From an uncultured Clostridium sp. (GTDB lineage Bacteria > Bacillota > Clostridia > TANB77 > CAG-508): a stretch of DNA of 64,000 nt. The notes below the pieces were generated by a model that saw only the letters and a list, made by a program, of their open reading frames with translations, searched no databases and had not been told where the DNA came from. Positions 54,346 through 63,854 of this stretch are shown here, one piece after another; position 1 is the first letter of the stretch; the number at the start of each line of letters is the position of its first letter. The stretch is from NCBI GenBank assembly GCA_947244325.1, contig CAMXJY010000006.1, forward strand, positions 1 through 64,000. The letters run 5' to 3'. The translations under genes were made by a program, and so were the position numbers.

Positions 54346-54438
54346 ACTCCTTAATAATAATTTATTTTTTTATGATAAATTGACTTTTTATTATTATAAC
54401 AGGACTTTAAGTATATATGTGATTTAGAATAAACATAA

Positions 54439-54470
54439 AAAAGAGAAGAATTTTAAAATCCTTCTCTTTT
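54439..54470 (-). terminator. terminator of tRNA-Leu
   Basis: AAAAGAGAAG/CTTCTCTTTT hairpin directly behind the CCA end on the minus strand, followed by TTTTTTATG. Confidence 0.75.
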
Positions 54471-54557
54471 GGTGCAGATGGCCGGAATCGAACCGGCACG
54501 GTTTATTCAACCGCAGGATTTTAAGTCCTGTGCGTCTGCCAGTTCCGCCACATCTGC
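54470..54557 (-). tRNA. tRNA-Leu (UAA)
   Basis: 88 nt with encoded CCA, acceptor GCAGATG/CATCTGC, long variable arm and anticodon TAA in the loop CTTAAAA. T-arm GGTTCGATTCC. Confidence 0.95.
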
Positions 54558-54778
54558 ATTTTACTGGCAAGTCAATTTTCAACTGACAAGAGTTATTATA
54601 CTATCTAAATTTTCATATGTCAATAATTTTTATGAAAAAAATTTAAAATGTTCAAAAGTTATATAGTTAATCAATTTTTATATATTAAAAAATTAATTGA
54701 ACTGGTTATCTAGCAATTGATAAATAATAAATTATATGCTAATATCGAATAAATAAAGGATTCTATTATGGAGCATAT
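54558..54778. other. gene-free AT-rich stretch
   Basis: About 220 bp, no reading frame, repeat or strong promoter seen beyond general AT-richness. Confidence 0.5.
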
Positions 54779-54988
54779 ATGAAAAAAGGAAGATTCAAAC
54801 AATTCTTTAATAATTTAAAGATACATATGAAGAATGAAAAATATTATGATTACGTACCTAAAGAGAAAGCTAAAAAAAGTGGATTAAACAGAAATGATTT
54901 ATATAATTTTAAGATATTTTTATTTCTTATAATTATTATGAATATTTTATTTTTTGCGGTAGTGTTAATAATTAAATTTTTATATTAA
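54779..54988 (+). CDS. small membrane protein, 69 residues
   Basis: Basic N-terminal half (KKGRFKQFFNNLKIHMKNEK) and one transmembrane helix (45-67). GGAG precedes the ATG. Function unknown. Confidence 0.6.
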   Translation: MKKGRFKQFFNNLKIHMKNEKYYDYVPKEKAKKSGLNRNDLYNFKIFLFLIIIMNILFFAVVLIIKFLY

Positions 54989-55006
54989 TTTAATTGAAAT
55001 ATAATG

Positions 55007-55050
55007 AAAATGACCATCATTCTCTTAGTGATTTGAATGATGGTCATTTT
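55007..55050. terminator. bidirectional terminator
   Basis: AAAATGACCATCATTC/GAATGATGGTCATTTT, a 16-bp perfect stem. Serves the 69-residue gene on the left. Confidence 0.85.
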
Positions 55051-55147
55051 GCAAAATTTATATAAATTATAATAAATTTGTTTTATTTTGAATACAAATT
55101 TAAAGTATAAATTACTTTAATATTATAATAAAAAACATGGAAAATAC

Positions 55148-55798
55148 TTAGTCTAAGCTATTTACAATATGAGAAATTAGAGCTTTAGACGTTATTTTCT
55201 CCATAAATTGACAGTTAGAACTCTTTTTAGAATTCATATTATTGATGGAACGTACAATAGACCATTTTACATTTGATTCAGTAATATTGAATTTTTTTGC
55301 AACATATGGATAAATTTTCTTTTCAAGATTTTCAAAAAGATAGTCATCTTTATTTATGTAAGAATAGCTAATAGCATGTATCAAATAGTTTGTACCACTT
55401 AATTTGAAATCAAAGTTTAGTTTATCTAATTTTTGATAAATTCTTTGATGTAAATCATTTTCAGATATATTTGATATGAATTTTACAATGCTATTTTTTA
55501 TAGAAGTATAGTTGCTATTTTCAGAAATATATAAATTATGCTTTGAATTTTTATATTTTTCAATATTTTTGCAAAGAATTATTTTGTTTTCTACTTTATT
55601 TAAAGTAGAAGAGAGAGTATCTTTATTTTTTTCTGTCAAGAAAATTATATTAGGATTAGAAAAATCGATTAAATCCAATAAATCTTTTTCGGAATTTACG
55701 ATTCCAATTAATTTTAAATTATTAAGTTGTGAAAATATGTTATTACAATATTTTGATATTAATTCTAGATTGTTACTATAGATTACTAATTTATGCAT
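55148..55798 (-). CDS. orphan Spo0A-like regulator with degenerate receiver
   Basis: 216 residues from ATG 55798 (GGAGGG upstream). The C-terminal 100 residues match the Spo0A effector domain: LSGTNYLIHAISYSY, LEKKIYPYVAKKFNITESNV, KWSIVRSINNM and the final FMEKITSKALISHIVNSL. The N-terminal 110 residues have a receiver-like pattern, but the phospho-acceptor and acidic pocket are missing (NPNIIFLTEKNKD instead of a ...LLD... Asp; LVIYSNN at the start). It therefore should act without phosphorylation. Divergent from an ECF sigma gene with a tandem box of its own type in the 59-74-bp gap. Confidence 0.82.
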   Translation of the reverse strand: MHKLVIYSNNLELISKYCNNIFSQLNNLKLIGIVNSEKDLLDLIDFSNPNIIFLTEKNKDTLSSTLNKVENKIILCKNIEKYKNSKHNLYISENSNYTSIKNSIVKFISNISENDLHQRIYQKLDKLNFDFKLSGTNYLIHAISYSYINKDDYLFENLEKKIYPYVAKKFNITESNVKWSIVRSINNMNSKKSSNCQFMEKITSKALISHIVNSLD

Positions 55799-55831
55799 TT
55801 TAAATCCCTCCATTAATAAAACAATTTAGAA

Positions 55832-55848
55832 GGTCAAAAAGTGACAAA
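55832..55848. promoter_or_regulatory. tandem Spo0A-box-like site between regulator and sigma gene
   Basis: GGTCAAA-AAG-TGACAAA, two 7-bp boxes with 10-bp phase, the same geometry as the abrB Spo0A site (TGTCGAA-TAA-TGACGAA). Lies in the divergent intergenic region. Confidence 0.6.
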
Positions 55849-55872
55849 AAATTTTTAAAAAAGGAAAAAAAT

Positions 55873-56373
55873 ATGAAAGTCTATTTCGATTCAGAAAAAT
55901 TATTAAAAGAATATTCAAATATGATTTATCGTATAGAATCTGGATACTTTAATAGTAAAGATGATATCGAAGATATTGCACAAGAAGTGTATGTAAAATA
56001 TATGAATTATGTTGAGGAAAATGGTGAATTTGATGATTTAGGTTATGAAAGAAATTGGATAATTAGAGTTACTATTAATTTATGTAATAATGAAGTAAAA
56101 TCTGCTAGAAAAAAGTATAATGTCCCCTTGAAAGATGAACCACTTTATTGTTATGATATAGATACAAAAGCTGATTTAGAAAGAGCAATTAATAAGCTAA
56201 AAGAAAAGTACAGAATAGTATTTGAATTGTTTTATTTTGAAGATTTGAAAATATCTGAAATCAGTAAATTACTTAAGATAACTGAATCTAGTGTTAAAAC
56301 TAGATTGAAAAGAGCGAAAGCAAAATTGGAAAAGATTTTAAAGTCTGGAGGTGAGTACAGTGCAAGATTTTGA
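55873..56373 (+). CDS. ECF-type RNA polymerase sigma factor
   Basis: 166 residues with region 2 (DDIEDIAQEVYVKYMNYVEE; ERNWIIRVTINLCNNEVKSA) and region 4 (INKLKEKYRIVFELFYFEDL, KISEISKLLKITESSVKTRL). Pairs with the following DUF4179 membrane protein, the usual anti-sigma partner. Transcribed divergently from the Spo0A-like gene. AAAGGAAA before ATG. Confidence 0.9.
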   Translation: MKVYFDSEKLLKEYSNMIYRIESGYFNSKDDIEDIAQEVYVKYMNYVEENGEFDDLGYERNWIIRVTINLCNNEVKSARKKYNVPLKDEPLYCYDIDTKADLERAINKLKEKYRIVFELFYFEDLKISEISKLLKITESSVKTRLKRAKAKLEKILKSGGEYSARF

Positions 56374-57394
56374 TGAAGAGATAAGAAAAATTAAAGAAAA
56401 ACGCAGTAAAATGGAAATGAGTGAAGAAGGTAAAGAAAAAATTAGAAAGATTATAGAAGCCAGAAATGCTCGCCTTGATGATAATGACGTTGTTACATAT
56501 ATTCCTAAAAGAAAAAAAACATATATTTTTGCTCAGAAGATTGCAGCTGTATTTGTTTGTTGTTTAGTTTTATCAAGTTGTGCTTTTGCAGGAGAGTGGA
56601 AAGATTTATTAACTAAGATTTTCTATGGAGAAGGTGCTAATATTGAGTATGCTGTTGATAATGGATATGTTCAAAATATAGATATGGATTATGTAGAAAG
56701 TAATGGAATAAAAATTAAAGTAGATTATTTTTATTCAGATGATTATTATATGTATATTGCTTTTGATGTAGTTGCAGAAGAAGAGTTTGAAGATTGTTTA
56801 TTTTATGAGATTGAAATATTAAATAATGAAAATAATCTTATTTTTTCTAATATTAAATTTGTTAATAAAATATTTTATGAATTAGAAACAAAAAGAATGT
56901 CTAAAAATAGTGCGATGATAATTGGTAAATTTTCTAAAATACAGGATAAGTTTTATAATTATGATTGTGTGAAAATAAATATAAACAACATTCAATTAGG
57001 AAAAAATAATGAAAATATTGATATAATTGGAAATTGGAATTTAGTAACAGAACTTTCTAATAATATTATAATTGATGAAGTTGAACAAAAATATTATATT
57101 ACTGGTAATTATTTGTTTGAAAAATGTGAAGTTAGATTAAAAAATAAGATATTAAATGTAAATATAAAATTTAAAGAAGGTTGTATAGAAAACTTGTGCT
57201 TTGACAAAAATAATATATATTTACGAGATAATACTGACAAAATATATTATATGAATGAAGATTCAAAGTTTAAAAGTGATATGTTGATTGCAAATTTCTA
57301 TATAGAAAAAGATAATAATATAGATAATTTTAAGTTAAATATAAAATATAATGATGAAGTAATTGTTTTTTATTTAAAAGAAATTGACAGCTAG
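56360..57394 (+). CDS. DUF4179 anti-sigma-type membrane protein
   Basis: 344 residues from GTG 56360 (GGAGG 8 bp upstream), overlapping the sigma gene by 14 bp; GTG 56351 is too close to the ribosome site. A cytoplasmic part (1-50, rich in Lys/Glu), one transmembrane helix (FAQKIAAVFVCCLVLSSCAF), then DUF4179 (KDLLTKIFYGEGANIEYAVD...DDYYMYIAFDV) outside. Likely holds the ECF sigma factor inactive until an outside signal. Confidence 0.82.
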   Translation: MQDFDEEIRKIKEKRSKMEMSEEGKEKIRKIIEARNARLDDNDVVTYIPKRKKTYIFAQKIAAVFVCCLVLSSCAFAGEWKDLLTKIFYGEGANIEYAVDNGYVQNIDMDYVESNGIKIKVDYFYSDDYYMYIAFDVVAEEEFEDCLFYEIEILNNENNLIFSNIKFVNKIFYELETKRMSKNSAMIIGKFSKIQDKFYNYDCVKININNIQLGKNNENIDIIGNWNLVTELSNNIIIDEVEQKYYITGNYLFEKCEVRLKNKILNVNIKFKEGCIENLCFDKNNIYLRDNTDKIYYMNEDSKFKSDMLIANFYIEKDNNIDNFKLNIKYNDEVIVFYLKEIDS

Positions 57395-57425
57395 GCTTGA
57401 GAAGCCATGCTGTCAATTTCTTTTT
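57380..57425 (+). terminator. terminator of the sigma/anti-sigma operon
   Basis: GAAATTGACAGC pairs with GCTGTCAATTTC around GGCTT/AAGCC, followed by TTTTT. The stop codon is inside the hairpin. Confidence 0.85.
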
Positions 57426-58096
57426 AGCGCAAAGATTATAAACACAAATAATAACATTCATCAATACAAAATGCCATTGGAGATTTCAATGATATACATG
57501 TTTAAAATCTTATTTCCAACTGTAATATTTTATATGAAAATTCAATATGGCAGGAGTATTATTTACTGCGTGAAAATAGTATGTCCCTGAAGTCATTGTA
57601 ATCCAATCTTTTTTATAAATGGAGCCGTCAGCATCACCTGTTACAGATGCTTTTGTAGCACCATTACGCATAAGCGCTACTCCAAAAGTCCCACTTGTAA
57701 TTGTTTCTCCGTGTGGACCTGTTGCTGAGGCTTCGAATGCAAAATACCGATCTTCAACATAAAAACCTACAGTATCTGCACTGCTGCCATTCATAAGTGA
57801 AACATGACTTTCGTCCCACATAAGCGGCATGATTCCGTCTTCTACGCCAATCTCCTCGCCGGGTGCTACTTCGATTGTAATGGTGTGCCGTTCAGCTTCT
57901 GCCATGGAATCGCTGATGTCGGGCGATGCAGGCTCTGCTGCAAAGGCAGTAGCAGAAAAAGACACACACATGATAAGGGTTAAAAGTAACGCTAAAATTT
58001 TGTTCTTTTTTTTCATTATTATCCTCCTAATATGAAAACAAGTTAAAATGCTACGTAGAAAATAATGTTTGTGTGTTCTTTTAATCTTTGCGCTAA
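57424..58096. mobile_element. cargo cassette flanked by 15-bp inverted repeats
   Basis: TTAGCGCAAAGATTA (57424-57438) and its exact reverse complement (58082-58096) flank one GC-richer secreted-protein gene; similarity continues imperfectly inward (AAACACAAA / ACACACAAA). No transposase is present. It could be a non-autonomous mobile cassette. Confidence 0.45.
57510..58016 (-). CDS. secreted protein of unknown function in IR-flanked cassette
   Basis: 168 residues from ATG 58016 (AGGAGG upstream; a longer frame to 58130 lacks one). Signal peptide with cleavage near AFAAEP, then a beta-rich mature domain (GFYVEDRYFAFEASATGPHG; SGTYYFHAVNNTPAILNFHI). GC content and codon use are clearly higher than the neighbours, and two in-frame CGG codons (57890-57888, 57749-57747) occur, which no native gene here carries without a frame problem. 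Likely acquired. Flanked by inverted repeats and lying between sigma and kinase genes. Confidence 0.8.
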   Translation of the reverse strand: MKKKNKILALLLTLIMCVSFSATAFAAEPASPDISDSMAEAERHTITIEVAPGEEIGVEDGIMPLMWDESHVSLMNGSSADTVGFYVEDRYFAFEASATGPHGETITSGTFGVALMRNGATKASVTGDADGSIYKKDWITMTSGTYYFHAVNNTPAILNFHIKYYSWK

Positions 58097-58276
58097 TTTT
58101 TTTGCCATTATAAAAAACTTTACTACACATATGTTTTTTATAAGCAATGGCATTTTCAAAAAGTACACTAGTGTAAGCTGTAAATTTTGAGATTGTATAA
58201 TATCAGTATAAAATATCAAAAAAAATGAAAAAAGGCGAAAAATGTCAATAGTTTAGAAATACGTAAAATAAAAGCT

Positions 58277-58360
58277 GCGAAAAGTGGTTTTTGTTTCAAT
58301 AATAAAAAATAGCGAAAAGTGGTTTTTATTTTAATAATAAAAAAATTTAGTGAAAAGTAG
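58277..58360. repeat. three imperfect direct repeats upstream of the secreted-protein gene
   Basis: GCGAAAAGTGGTTTTT at 58277 and again at 58312, and a weaker GTGAAAAGTAGTTTG at 58350: intervals of 35 and 38 bp, each followed by an AATAATAAAA-like stretch. AAGTGGTTT is also part of the LytTR-type site at 3721-3729. Confidence 0.5.
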
Positions 58361-58431
58361 TTTGTTATAAAAAAATATAAAATTGTATAAGTAGCTAGAA
58401 TATCATATGAATAAAAAATATAATAAAAAAA

Positions 58432-58458
58432 TTCATCACTTTTCGTCACTTTTTGACA
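58432..58458. promoter_or_regulatory. three tandem Spo0A-box-like repeats
   Basis: On the minus strand TGTCAAA, TGACGAA and TGATGAA follow each other with AAG spacers, each 10 bp apart (58458-58432). TGACGAA matches the TGNCGAA Spo0A box exactly. A further consensus box TGTCGAA lies at 58564-58570 before the kinase gene. Confidence 0.6.
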
Positions 58459-58661
58459 CAAAACTTATTATTTATGGTATCCTAGATATGCTTTTTTTAA
58501 AGTGAAAAATAAATAATAATATTATTTTTGGGTAAAGAAAAAAGCAAAAATTACATTATTGATTGTCGAAATTTGTATACGGAAATATGTTGAAAAAACA
58601 ATTTACATATACTAATATAATAAAGATTTCGATAAAATTTATATTTGGAGGAGTACAAAAG

Positions 58662-59549
58662 ATGAAATTACGAGATAATTTTTGCAAAATGGAAATTTTA
58701 AAAATGTTGAAAGTGGGTGATATAGTTTGTTTATTAATTTCAATATTAGGAATTATTATATCAAATGTTGAAATGATTCAAGCTATAAATGTAATAGGAG
58801 GGATTAGATATATAATTTACAATATTATAATTTGCTCTATATTAGTTATTATAAATATCTATAATTTTTTTAATAGGAGAGAGATAATAATTAGTAATTT
58901 AAGAATTGAAACATTAGAAGAAAATAATCGAAATTTAATAGAAGTTAATGATCATGCAAGATGTTTTAAACATGACTTTAACAATATATTACAAGCAATA
59001 GATGGATATATAATTTTAGATGATATGAATTCTTTGCAAAAATATTTTAAATCCTTATTAAAAGAGTGTAATCATATGAATGTAATAGAAACTTTAAATT
59101 ATAAAATGTTAGATAATCCAGCAATTTATGGAGTATTATTAAATAAATATAAAATAGCAGAAGAAAATGATATTAAAATGAATATTGATGTATTAATAAG
59201 TTGTGATAAATTAAAAGAAAAGTCTTATGTAATTTCTAGAATGTTAGGAATATTACTAGATAATGCATTAGAAGCAACAAACGAATGTGAAGAAAAGTTA
59301 ATAAATGTTCAATTTATAAAAGAAGATAAAAGAAATAAGAATTTAATAATAATTGAAAATACATATAAGGATAAAGACATAGATACAACCAAAATTTTTG
59401 AAAAGAATTATACAACTAAAAAGAATAAGAAAAATTCTGGATTAGGATTATGGAAAGTACATGATATATTGAAAAAAGATCATTCTTTAGATTTATTTAC
59501 AACTAAAGATGATAATATGTTTAGACAAGAGATAGAGATATATGAATAA
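58662..59549 (+). CDS. GHKL sensor histidine kinase (AgrC/ComD-like)
   Basis: 295 residues from ATG 58662 (GGAGGAG upstream; the TTG reading from 58563 has no such site). Two transmembrane helices (about 18-36 and 48-66), then the H-box FKHDFNNILQAIDGY, N-box LLDNALEATNE and G-box KKNSGLGLWKVHDI. The sensor part is shorter than in AgrC (five to seven helices). No partner response regulator is adjacent; such kinases normally signal to LytTR regulators. Confidence 0.85.
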   Translation: MKLRDNFCKMEILKMLKVGDIVCLLISILGIIISNVEMIQAINVIGGIRYIIYNIIICSILVIINIYNFFNRREIIISNLRIETLEENNRNLIEVNDHARCFKHDFNNILQAIDGYIILDDMNSLQKYFKSLLKECNHMNVIETLNYKMLDNPAIYGVLLNKYKIAEENDIKMNIDVLISCDKLKEKSYVISRMLGILLDNALEATNECEEKLINVQFIKEDKRNKNLIIIENTYKDKDIDTTKIFEKNYTTKKNKKNSGLGLWKVHDILKKDHSLDLFTTKDDNMFRQEIEIYE

Positions 59550-59652
59550 TGTATATATAAAAAATATGGATTTAAAATAGATGTGTCAGTAATAGAAAAA
59601 AGGCTAGTTTAAAAAGTAAATTTCGATGTATACATAAAAAATAAAAAAAGTA

Positions 59653-59681
59653 TTGCAATTTAAGTAAAAACTTGGTATAAT
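59653..59681 (+). promoter_or_regulatory. rpsB promoter
   Basis: TTGCAA, 17-bp spacer, TATAAT. A leader of about 105 nt follows, with GCACATAGATGGAG and a partly matching segment AAATCTATGGAGG that could fold for autoregulation by S2. Confidence 0.75.
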
Positions 59682-59790
59682 ATCAGAGTTATAAAATAAC
59701 GCACATAGATGGAGTTTTAAATTGTGCTAAAAAAGTTGTTTAAAATGTTGAAATCTATGGAGGTAAAAAACAAATAAGGAGGAATTTAAA

Positions 59791-60573
59791 ATGGCAGTAG
59801 TTGCAATGAAACAATTACTTGAAGCTGGTGTTCATTTTGGACATCAAACAAGAAGATGGGATCCTAAAATGGCTGAATATATATTCCAAGCTAGAAACGG
59901 AATCCATATAATCGATTTACAAAAAACATCAAAAAAATTAGACGAAGCTTATAAATTCGTCAAAGATCAAATTGAAGAAGGAAAAACAATACTTTTTGTA
60001 GGAACAAAAAAACAAGCACAAGAATGTATTAAAGAAGCAGCACAAAAATGTGATATGTACTATGTTGACCAAAGATGGTTAGGTGGTATGCTTACAAACT
60101 TCGGAACAATTCAAGGAAGAATTAAAAGATTAAAAGATTTAGAAACAATGGCTGAAGATGGTACTTTTGAAGTATTACCTAAAAAAGAAGTTAGCCTTCT
60201 AAAAAATGAAATGGAAAAACTAGAAAAAAATCTTGGTGGAATCAAAGAAATGAAAGAAATGCCAGGAGTTATGTTTGTAGTAGATCCTAAAAAAGAAAGA
60301 ATAGCAATATTAGAAGCTAGAAAATTAGGAATACCAGTTGTTGGTTTAGTTGATACAAACTGTAATCCAGAAGATGTTGACTATGCTATACCAGGAAATG
60401 ATGATGCTATAAGAGCAGTTAAATTAATAGCTGATGTTATGGCTAATGCTGTTATAGAAGGAAAACAAGGTGAAGATTCTACAGTATCTTCTGAAATGGA
60501 AGAAATAGTAGATTCTGAAGAAGCTACAGATATGGAAACAGTAGTAAACGAAGAAGAAAAAGTTGAAGAATAA
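59791..60573 (+). CDS. rpsB: 30S ribosomal protein S2
   Basis: 260 residues with the standard start ([20 protein letters not shown]), [27 protein letters not shown] and [20 protein letters not shown]. An acidic C-terminal tail of about 35 residues follows the usual end. First gene of the rpsB-tsf operon. Confidence 0.98.
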   Translation: MAVVAMKQLLEAGVHFGHQTRRWDPKMAEYIFQARNGIHIIDLQKTSKKLDEAYKFVKDQIEEGKTILFVGTKKQAQECIKEAAQKCDMYYVDQRWLGGMLTNFGTIQGRIKRLKDLETMAEDGTFEVLPKKEVSLLKNEMEKLEKNLGGIKEMKEMPGVMFVVDPKKERIAILEARKLGIPVVGLVDTNCNPEDVDYAIPGNDDAIRAVKLIADVMANAVIEGKQGEDSTVSSEMEEIVDSEEATDMETVVNEEEKVEE

Positions 60574-60592
60574 TTAAAAACAAATAAATAAA

Positions 60593-60623
60593 AGGGCGTT
60601 ATTACATAGTGTATTTGCGCCCT
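60593..60623 (+). terminator. attenuator between rpsB and tsf
   Basis: AGGGCG/CGCCCT outer stem with an inner ACA/TGT stem, followed by AATTTTAAAT; a leaky terminator would set the S2 to EF-Ts ratio. Confidence 0.6.
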
Positions 60624-60649
60624 AATTTTAAATAATAGGAGGTAGCAAA

Positions 60650-61525
60650 ATGATAACTGCAGAATTAGTAAAAAACTTAAGAGAAAAAACAGGTGCAGGA
60701 ATGATGGACTGCAAAAAAGTTTTAACAGAAACAGATGGAGATATGGAAAAAGCAGCTGAATTATTAAGAGAAAGAGGAATAGCTAAAGCGGCTAAAAAAT
60801 CTGGAAGAGTAGCAGCTGAAGGTCTTGTTGCAACATATGTAACAGGAGATAAAAAAGTAGGAGCAGTTGTTGAAGTAAATGCTGAAACAGATTTCGTTGC
60901 TAAAAACGAAGAATTTGTTGGATTTGTTAATGATATTGCAGAAATAGTTGCTACAAAAAATCCCGCAGATGTTGAAGCTTTATTAGAAACATCATATAAA
61001 GAAACAGGAAAAAGTGTTAAAGAAGTATTAACAGATAAAATAGCTACAATTGGAGAAAATATGTCAATTAGAAGATTTGAAAGATTTGAATCACAAGGAT
61101 TAGTTGAAAGCTATATTCATGGTGCAGGAAAAATTGCTGTATTAGTTAATTTTGCAAAAGGTGAAACAGAACTTGCTAAAGATGTATGTATGCAAATAGC
61201 AGCAGCTAGACCTGAATATTTAAAAAGAGAAGAAGTTCCACAAGATAGAGTAGCTAAAGAAATGGAAATTTTAAAAGCACAAGCTATGAATGAAGGAAAA
61301 CCAGCTGAAATAGCTGAAAAAATGGTTCAAGGAAGAATAGGAAAATTCTATTCAGAAATCTGTTTATTAGATCAAGAATTTGTTAAAGATTCAAGTATGA
61401 AAGTTGGAGATTTAATTAATAGCAAAGGTGCTGAAATGGTTAAATTTGCTAGATTTGAAACAGGTGAAGGAATCGAGAAAAAAGAAGAAAACTTTGCAGA
61501 AGAAGTTATGAAACAATTACAATAA
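60650..61525 (+). CDS. tsf: translation elongation factor Ts
   Basis: 291 residues with the UBA start (VKNLREKTGAGMMDCKKVLT), the TDFVAKNEEF loop that drives nucleotide exchange on EF-Tu, and the C-terminal module (FYSEICLLDQEFVKD). AGGAGG upstream. Terminator follows. Confidence 0.98.
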   Translation: MITAELVKNLREKTGAGMMDCKKVLTETDGDMEKAAELLRERGIAKAAKKSGRVAAEGLVATYVTGDKKVGAVVEVNAETDFVAKNEEFVGFVNDIAEIVATKNPADVEALLETSYKETGKSVKEVLTDKIATIGENMSIRRFERFESQGLVESYIHGAGKIAVLVNFAKGETELAKDVCMQIAAARPEYLKREEVPQDRVAKEMEILKAQAMNEGKPAEIAEKMVQGRIGKFYSEICLLDQEFVKDSSMKVGDLINSKGAEMVKFARFETGEGIEKKEENFAEEVMKQLQ

Positions 61526-61542
61526 TAAAAATTTATATGGAC

Positions 61543-61586
61543 GAGTTATTGTTAAAGCTTTAAGCTTAAACAGTAACTCTTTTTTT
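61543..61586 (+). terminator. terminator of rpsB-tsf
   Basis: GAGTTATTGTT..AAGCTT/AAGCTT..AACAGTAACTC stem followed by TTTTTTT. Confidence 0.85.
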
Positions 61587-61848
61587 GTGGATAATTTTAG
61601 AAAAAGTTTTGTTTTTTGAACGTTAAATATCCTTCATTATTAGGAAAGTACTTCGTATTTTCTAATAAAGTTTTTGCTAATTATTGTGAAATGTAATTAT
61701 TTAGATATGTAAAATATTTTAAATTTGTCTAGTAATTAATAATAAATTGATATATAATTTTTCTATACATAAATTGCTAATAATATAATTGAAAGAATAT
61801 GTAATTTTATCAATTATTAAAATTAGTATAAAATTTGGGGAGGAATAT
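61587..61848. other. intergenic region with one hairpin
   Basis: A stem TTATTAGGAAA/TTTTCTAATAA (about 61637-61667) is visible. The rest is AT-rich with no clear promoter match. The DUF2207 ribosome site GGGGAGG follows at its end. Confidence 0.45.
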
Positions 61849-63799
61849 ATGTCAAAGAAAAAAATATTAGGAGTAGCTCTATTTTTTATAACTTTCATAT
61901 TGCTTCTAAACATAAAATCATATGCAGGAACGCAAAAGTGGAAATCACTTAATTATGATGCTACTGTTAATTCAGATGGTAGTATGGATGTAGTGGAAAC
62001 ATGGAATATAAAAATAAGTGAAACAAATACAGTATTTAAAGATTTTAAACTTGATAGTTCTAAGTATTCTGGAATAACTAATGTTAAAGTTTCTAGTGTA
62101 GATAAAGATGGAAAAGAAACACCATTAAAAGAGATTTATGAAGAGCAATATCATGTTGATAGTGGATGTTTTTATGCACTAGCATTAAGTAATTACAAAT
62201 TTGAGATAGCTTGGAATGTAGGATTAGATGATTCTACAGCAACTAGAACTTATAAACTTTATTATACGATAGAAGATGCTGTAAAAGTATATAATGATTG
62301 CACAGAGTTATACTGGCAATTTTTAGGTACAGATAATCAAATTTCAGGAAAAAATGTTACTGGAACTATAAGATTACCAAAAGAGGTAAGTGATATTGAA
62401 AAAATGAGAGTTTGGGCTCATGGTGATTTAACAGGAGATATTCAAAAAACTTCTAAAGATACAGTTTCATTTTCTATTGATTCATTATCAGAAGGAACAA
62501 TGATAGAAGTTAGAGTAGTTACTGAAGAAAATATATATGATAATGTATATAATGAAACAGGTAAAGATAGATTAGAACGTATTTTAATACAAGAACAAAG
62601 ATGGGCAGATGAGGCCAATGAAGAAAGACGAAATGCAATAATGAAGGTAGCAGCTTTTGTAATTGGAAATGCTCTTATCATAGTAATTACAGTTTTTAGA
62701 GTTATTAGAATTAATAAAAAAGGAAACAAATTAAAAGAGCAATATAGCTATCCAGATCCACATATAGAATACTTTAGAGAGATACCAGACGAGGAAAATG
62801 CAACTCCTGCAAGGGCTTCATATTTATACTATTATAAAAATAACACATCTGTAATAGGGATGAATTTACCTAAAATATTTGCAGCAACAATTTTAGATTT
62901 ATCTTTGAAAAATTTAGTTCAATTTGAACCTATAGATAAAGATGAAGTAAAAATAATTTTAAATGAAAATTCTAAAGATGTAGAATTAACTAAAGACGAA
63001 GAAATTATTTATGAAATATTAAAAGAAGCAATTGCTTCAGATGGATATATAACTACAAAGAAATTTTCAGAATATGCTAAAAATCATTATGATAAAGTTT
63101 ATGGAAAACTTCAAAAATTAGAAAAAATAGTAAAAACATATCAAAATGAATGTGGAAATTTTGATAAAACAAGATATAAACTTACAGAAAAATGGAGAAG
63201 AAAAATGTATTTTAATATTGCAATTCTTGTATTAATATTTTTCTTTGCTCCAATAGCTATATTTTTATTTTCACTATATATATTGGTAATTGCAAATATA
63301 GCAGTTTATAGTAGCAACATTGATAAAATTACATTACTTTCACAGAAAGGCGATTTAGAACTACATCAATGGAAAGGCTTAAAGAAATATATGGAAGAGT
63401 ATTCTTTATTAAAAGATAAACAAGTACCAGATATAGTTTTATGGGAAAAGTTTTTGGTATATGCAACTACTTTTGGAATTTCAAAACAAGTTATAAAACA
63501 ATTAAAAGTAGTTCATCCAGAAATGTTTATTGAAGAAAATCAAACAGGAACAAGTTATAGAAATGGAAATTATAATAATGGAATTTATAGATATGCATTT
63601 TGGAATATAGTAACTAACAGTAATTATGAAGATAGTTGTTTTGATTCATTAAACAATGGATTAGAAAAAGTTTATACAGAGGCAAGGTCAGCTTATAATA
63701 TAGCCCATTCTTCAAGTAGCAGCGGAAGCGGCGGTGGAGGTGGTTTCTCTAGTGGTGGCGGAGGCCGGAGGTGGCGGAGGCGGCTGCGGAGGTCGTTAA
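61849..63799 (+). CDS. DUF2207 membrane protein, glycine tail restored by CGG +1 shift
   Basis: From ATG 61849 (GGGGAGG upstream): signal peptide (residues 5-24), extracellular DUF2207 domain (WKSLNYDATVNSDGSMDVVE; LYWQFLGTD), a transmembrane helix (about 268-288), a cytoplasmic part, two more helices (about 450-490) and the Ser/Gly-rich end SSSGSGGGGGFSSGGGG. At 63766 an in-frame CGG changes glycines to an arginine-rich end; skipping its C gives GGGGGGCGGR and stop at 63799, the family-typical glycine tail (649 residues). The unshifted frame would end at 63819 with KLVKSC. Function of DUF2207 is unknown. Confidence 0.85.
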
Positions 63800-63854
63800 A
63801 GCTAGTTAAATCTTGTTAGATATTTGAAATTTCAAATAATGTAATTTATATAAG

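Noticed and set aside
58230..58460. Repeats as a CRISPR array
   Set aside because: Three or four imperfect AT-rich repeats without uniform spacers and no cas genes; a regulatory repeat cluster is more likely.
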